8,202 nucleotides of DNA. Origin: an uncultured Haloferula sp. Its GTDB lineage: Bacteria; Verrucomicrobiota; Verrucomicrobiae; Verrucomicrobiales; Akkermansiaceae. Shown in pieces: positions 6,203 to 8,202 of this stretch. The notes under the pieces are model-generated. The model was not told the DNA's origin. It saw only the letters and a program-made list of their open reading frames with translations, and did no database searches. Each line of letters starts with the position of its first letter. Within the stretch, counting starts at the first letter, position 1. The translations under genes and the position numbers were made by a program. The stretch covers positions 1-8,202 of the forward strand of contig CAMPGU010000182.1 in the NCBI GenBank assembly GCA_946885645.1, written 5' to 3'.

Positions 6203-7123
6203 ATGACAGGCCCGGCAGTGGATATCGAGTACGTGCGCAAGCGCTATGGCGGGACGGAGGCGCTCGCGGGTGTTTCGCTCAGTGTTCCCCGCGGCTCGGT
6301 CTTCGGCCTGCTGGGTCCGAACGGAGCGGGAAAGAGCACCCTGGTGAAGGTGCTGCTGACGATCGTGCGGCCCACGGAATGCCGCGGCACGATGCTTGGC
6401 GCACGCATCGGCGATCGTAAGACGCTGGCAAAGGTAGGCTATCTGCCCGAGCACGCGCGCTTCCTGGGCTACCTCACGGGGCGTCAGGTGCTGGAGCATT
6501 CGGCAGGGCTGGCCGGAGCTTCCGCGGCGGAGACCCGCAAACGCATCCCGGCGCTGCTGGAACTGGTGGGCGCGGCAAGCTGGGCGCATTTGAAGGTGGG
6601 CACCTACTCGAAGGGAATGGGCCAGCGCATCGGCCTGGCCCAGGCGCTGGTGAACGAGCCCGAAGTGGTCTTTCTCGATGAGCCCACGGATGGCGTGGAC
6701 CCGGAGGGCCGAATCGAGATCCGGAAGATGATCGAGCGCATGCGCGCCGAAGGGCGCACCGTTTTCGTCAACAGCCACCTCCTCGCTGAAGTGGAGCAAG
6801 TGGCCGATCAGGTGGCCATCCTGGCACGGGGGAGGGTGATCGAGTCCGGCCCGGTCGCCCAACTGACGCGGCGGGCACGGCGCTACGAGATCCGTACCCT
6901 GGGACCGGTGCCCCTGGAGCTACGGGACAGGCTGACCTCGGGCGGCCTGAGTGTCGCCGGGGATAGCATCGCCTTGGAGGCCGACGATGCGACCCCCGTG
7001 CAGCCGGTGATCGACGCTTTGCGCGCGGCCGGGGTGACGATCCGCGAGATCAAGGAGGCAAGATACTCCCTGGAGGAGATCTTCCTGCAGGCGTTGAAAG
7101 GCCAGGGAAAGGAGGCCGCATGA
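6203..7123 (+). CDS. ABC-2 type transporter ATP-binding protein
   Basis: 306 residues, cytoplasmic, powering the permease encoded next. Residues about 5-215 are the nucleotide-binding domain: Walker A GPNGAGKST (38-46), signature YSKGMGQR (135-142, the usual LSGGQ variant of this subfamily), Walker B VVFLDEPT (155-162), D-loop DGVDP (163-167) and H-loop H192. The Q-loop position reads VGYLPEHARF (78-87), with Pro-Glu in place of Gln, as is common in CcmA/NatA-like exporter ATPases. Residues about 220-300 are the C-terminal extension (DUF4162-like), ending in the usual YSLEEIFLQAL. Start: ATG 6203 gives the normal short lead before the first strand (VDIEYVRKRYGG). ATG 6173 would add ten residues and is the alternative; neither has a Shine-Dalgarno. 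The stop overlaps the permease start by ATGA, so translation is coupled. The class exports antibiotics, ions, lipids or polysaccharides, and also includes gliding-type systems; the substrate cannot be told here. Confidence 0.94.
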   Translation: MTGPAVDIEYVRKRYGGTEALAGVSLSVPRGSVFGLLGPNGAGKSTLVKVLLTIVRPTECRGTMLGARIGDRKTLAKVGYLPEHARFLGYLTGRQVLEHSAGLAGASAAETRKRIPALLELVGAASWAHLKVGTYSKGMGQRIGLAQALVNEPEVVFLDEPTDGVDPEGRIEIRKMIERMRAEGRTVFVNSHLLAEVEQVADQVAILARGRVIESGPVAQLTRRARRYEIRTLGPVPLELRDRLTSGGLSVAGDSIALEADDATPVQPVIDALRAAGVTIREIKEARYSLEEIFLQALKGQGKEAA

Positions 7124-8106
7124 GGGCTTTCACCACGGTCTTGCTGGATTCCTTCCGGCTGCTGAAGGCGCGCGCGCTGTTTTGGATCGCGCTGGGAATT
7201 TCCGCCTTCGTGGCCCTGATCTATCTGTCCATCGGCTTCGATGAGAAGGGCATCACCTTCTTCTTCGGCGCGTGGCAGATCGATCAGGAATTCGCCGCGA
7301 AGGGCTCGAAGGGTGCCGAATTGATCTACCTCGGCATTTTCAGCAAGTTCATCGTCGGCCTGTGGCTCTCGTGGATCGCCGTGATCATCGCGATCATTTC
7401 CTGTGCGCCCGTGTTTCCCGATTTCATGGCGGAAGGCTCGGCGGGGGTTTCGCTCTCGAAGCCGCTGTCGCGGGCAAGATTGTTCCTGTACAAATACACG
7501 GGTGCGCTGCTGTTCATGGGGATCCAGGCGCTTCTTTTCGCGGTGATCGTGTTCTTCGCGATCAAGCTGCGGATCGGCCTGTGGATTCCCTCCGTGTTCT
7601 GGTCGGTGCCGCTGCTATTGCTCCTCTTCTCCTATCTCTACTCGGTCACGGTGCTGGTGGGGATCAAGACCCGTTCGGTGCTGGCGGCGGTGCTGATGAC
7701 GATGCTGTTCTGGCTGTTTTGCTTCCTCGCGCAGCTTGCGGAGCAGATGACCTACAATGCCGGCGTCCGGGGCATGCATCCCTTTGAACTCGGGAAGCTG
7801 AGCACGGAGGAGCAGCAGCAGTGGAAAGCGGCGCACGAGGTAGCGAGGATCCCTTACCTGATCCTCCCGAAAACCGGCGAGACTACTGCCTTGCTCGACC
7901 GCTGGATTGTTCTCCGCGAGGGTCAGGACCTCGGAGGAGCCGCCATTTCCGCCGCCAGGAAGAGTGCCGCCGGGGAGGGGCTCGACGGGAATGCCGAAGA
8001 CGATCTGAAGCGGAATTCCCCATGGCTGGTCATCGGCAGTTCGCTAGCATTCGAGGCCGCCATTCTCGGCCTTGCCCTGTGGATGTTCAGACGGCGGGAC
8101 TTCTGA
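7120..8106 (+). CDS. ABC-2 type transporter permease
   Basis: 328 residues, inner membrane. Six hydrophobic segments fit the ABC-2 permease plan: about 19-39, 71-97, 127-148, 158-180, 185-205 and 303-323. The stretch FMAEGSAGVSLSKPLSR (102-118) is the usual cytoplasmic motif after the second helix, with the Ser-Lys-Pro-x-Ser-Arg core seen in permeases paired with NatA/CcmA-like ATPases. Between helices 5 and 6 lies a polar segment of about 95 residues (207-300), rich in charged residues and Gln, which by topology should be outside the cytoplasm. The C-terminus FRRRDF is basic, as expected for an inside end. The start overlaps the ATPase stop by 4 bp, so the two form one operon. Two copies, or one with an unlinked partner, would be needed for a full exporter. 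The substrate is unknown. Confidence 0.9.
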   Translation: MRAFTTVLLDSFRLLKARALFWIALGISAFVALIYLSIGFDEKGITFFFGAWQIDQEFAAKGSKGAELIYLGIFSKFIVGLWLSWIAVIIAIISCAPVFPDFMAEGSAGVSLSKPLSRARLFLYKYTGALLFMGIQALLFAVIVFFAIKLRIGLWIPSVFWSVPLLLLLFSYLYSVTVLVGIKTRSVLAAVLMTMLFWLFCFLAQLAEQMTYNAGVRGMHPFELGKLSTEEQQQWKAAHEVARIPYLILPKTGETTALLDRWIVLREGQDLGGAAISAARKSAAGEGLDGNAEDDLKRNSPWLVIGSSLAFEAAILGLALWMFRRRDF

Positions 8107-8118
8107 GCAGGGAGCTTT

Positions 8119-8202
8119 TCACGCCGGCGCAAATACCATCGCCGTGCGCGCGGGGGTGTAAACCGAGAGCATGCCGTCCGCCGAAACGTGATATTCCATG
8201 GT
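8119..8202 (-). CDS. C-terminal fragment of an unrecognised gene (5' end outside window)
   Basis: Reading in from the right edge on the minus strand, 27 codons (ending SVYTPARTAMVFAPA) run to a TGA at 8119-8121. I do not recognise the sequence. An ATG is present at 8199, but without upstream sequence it cannot be told whether this is the start or an internal Met. The reading frame is supported only by being open and by codon use like its neighbours, with G or C often in third position. It converges on the permease with 12 bp between stop codons, and no terminator hairpin is visible there. Confidence 0.4.
   Translation of the reverse strand, partial: TMEYHVSADGMLSVYTPARTAMVFAPA

Noticed and set aside
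6113..6862. Minus-strand open frame of 249 codons
   Set aside because: It is antisense to the Walker A to H-loop part of the ABC ATPase; His- and Gln-rich composition and no motifs mark it as a shadow.

Overview
The window is GC-rich bacterial chromosomal DNA. The content points to the Verrucomicrobiota, or at least the PVC superphylum. The strongest clue is a secreted propeller-HEAT-cytochrome c dehydrogenase of the type that is greatly expanded in Verrucomicrobiota and Planctomycetota. A secreted sugar-dehydrogenase-like protein lies beside it, and recognisable Shine-Dalgarno sequences are scarce. The phylum call is inferred from gene families and has not been tested by a search.

The left 6 kb is read on the minus strand, from right to left. 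First comes a secreted glycerophosphodiester phosphodiesterase (5248-6042), which ends in a convincing intrinsic terminator (5187-5216). Next is a 205-bp intergenic stretch with three inverted repeats and a -10-like box. It leads into a 764-residue PVC-type CxxCH dehydrogenase (2748-5042). After a 104-bp gap comes a GTG-started secreted protein of the glucose/sorbosone dehydrogenase (PQQ-type propeller) family. It runs off the left edge after 881 residues and carries at least two tandem beta-sandwich-like modules after its propeller. This gene is easy to miss, because it has neither an ATG start nor a stop codon inside the window.

The right 2 kb is read on the plus strand. It is a two-gene ABC-2 type exporter operon, an ATPase (6203-7123) and a six-helix permease (7120-8106), coupled by an ATGA overlap. 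It diverges from the phosphodiesterase across a 160-bp spacer. A minus-strand gene fragment (8119-8202) enters from the right edge and converges on the permease with only 12 bp between the stop codons.

In function, the two dehydrogenases look like periplasmic or extracytoplasmic oxidoreductases. They could act on sugars or alcohols, with the cytochrome domain passing electrons onward, but direct cooperation between them is only suggested by adjacency. The phosphodiesterase would release glycerol-3-phosphate from phospholipid-derived diesters outside the cytoplasm. The ABC-2 exporter has no substrate that can be read from the sequence. I see no rRNA, tRNA, CRISPR, insertion sequence or phage signal, and no clear new multi-gene system. 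The points most worth a second look are the dyad-rich leader of the CxxCH dehydrogenase and the tandem modules of the truncated dehydrogenase.
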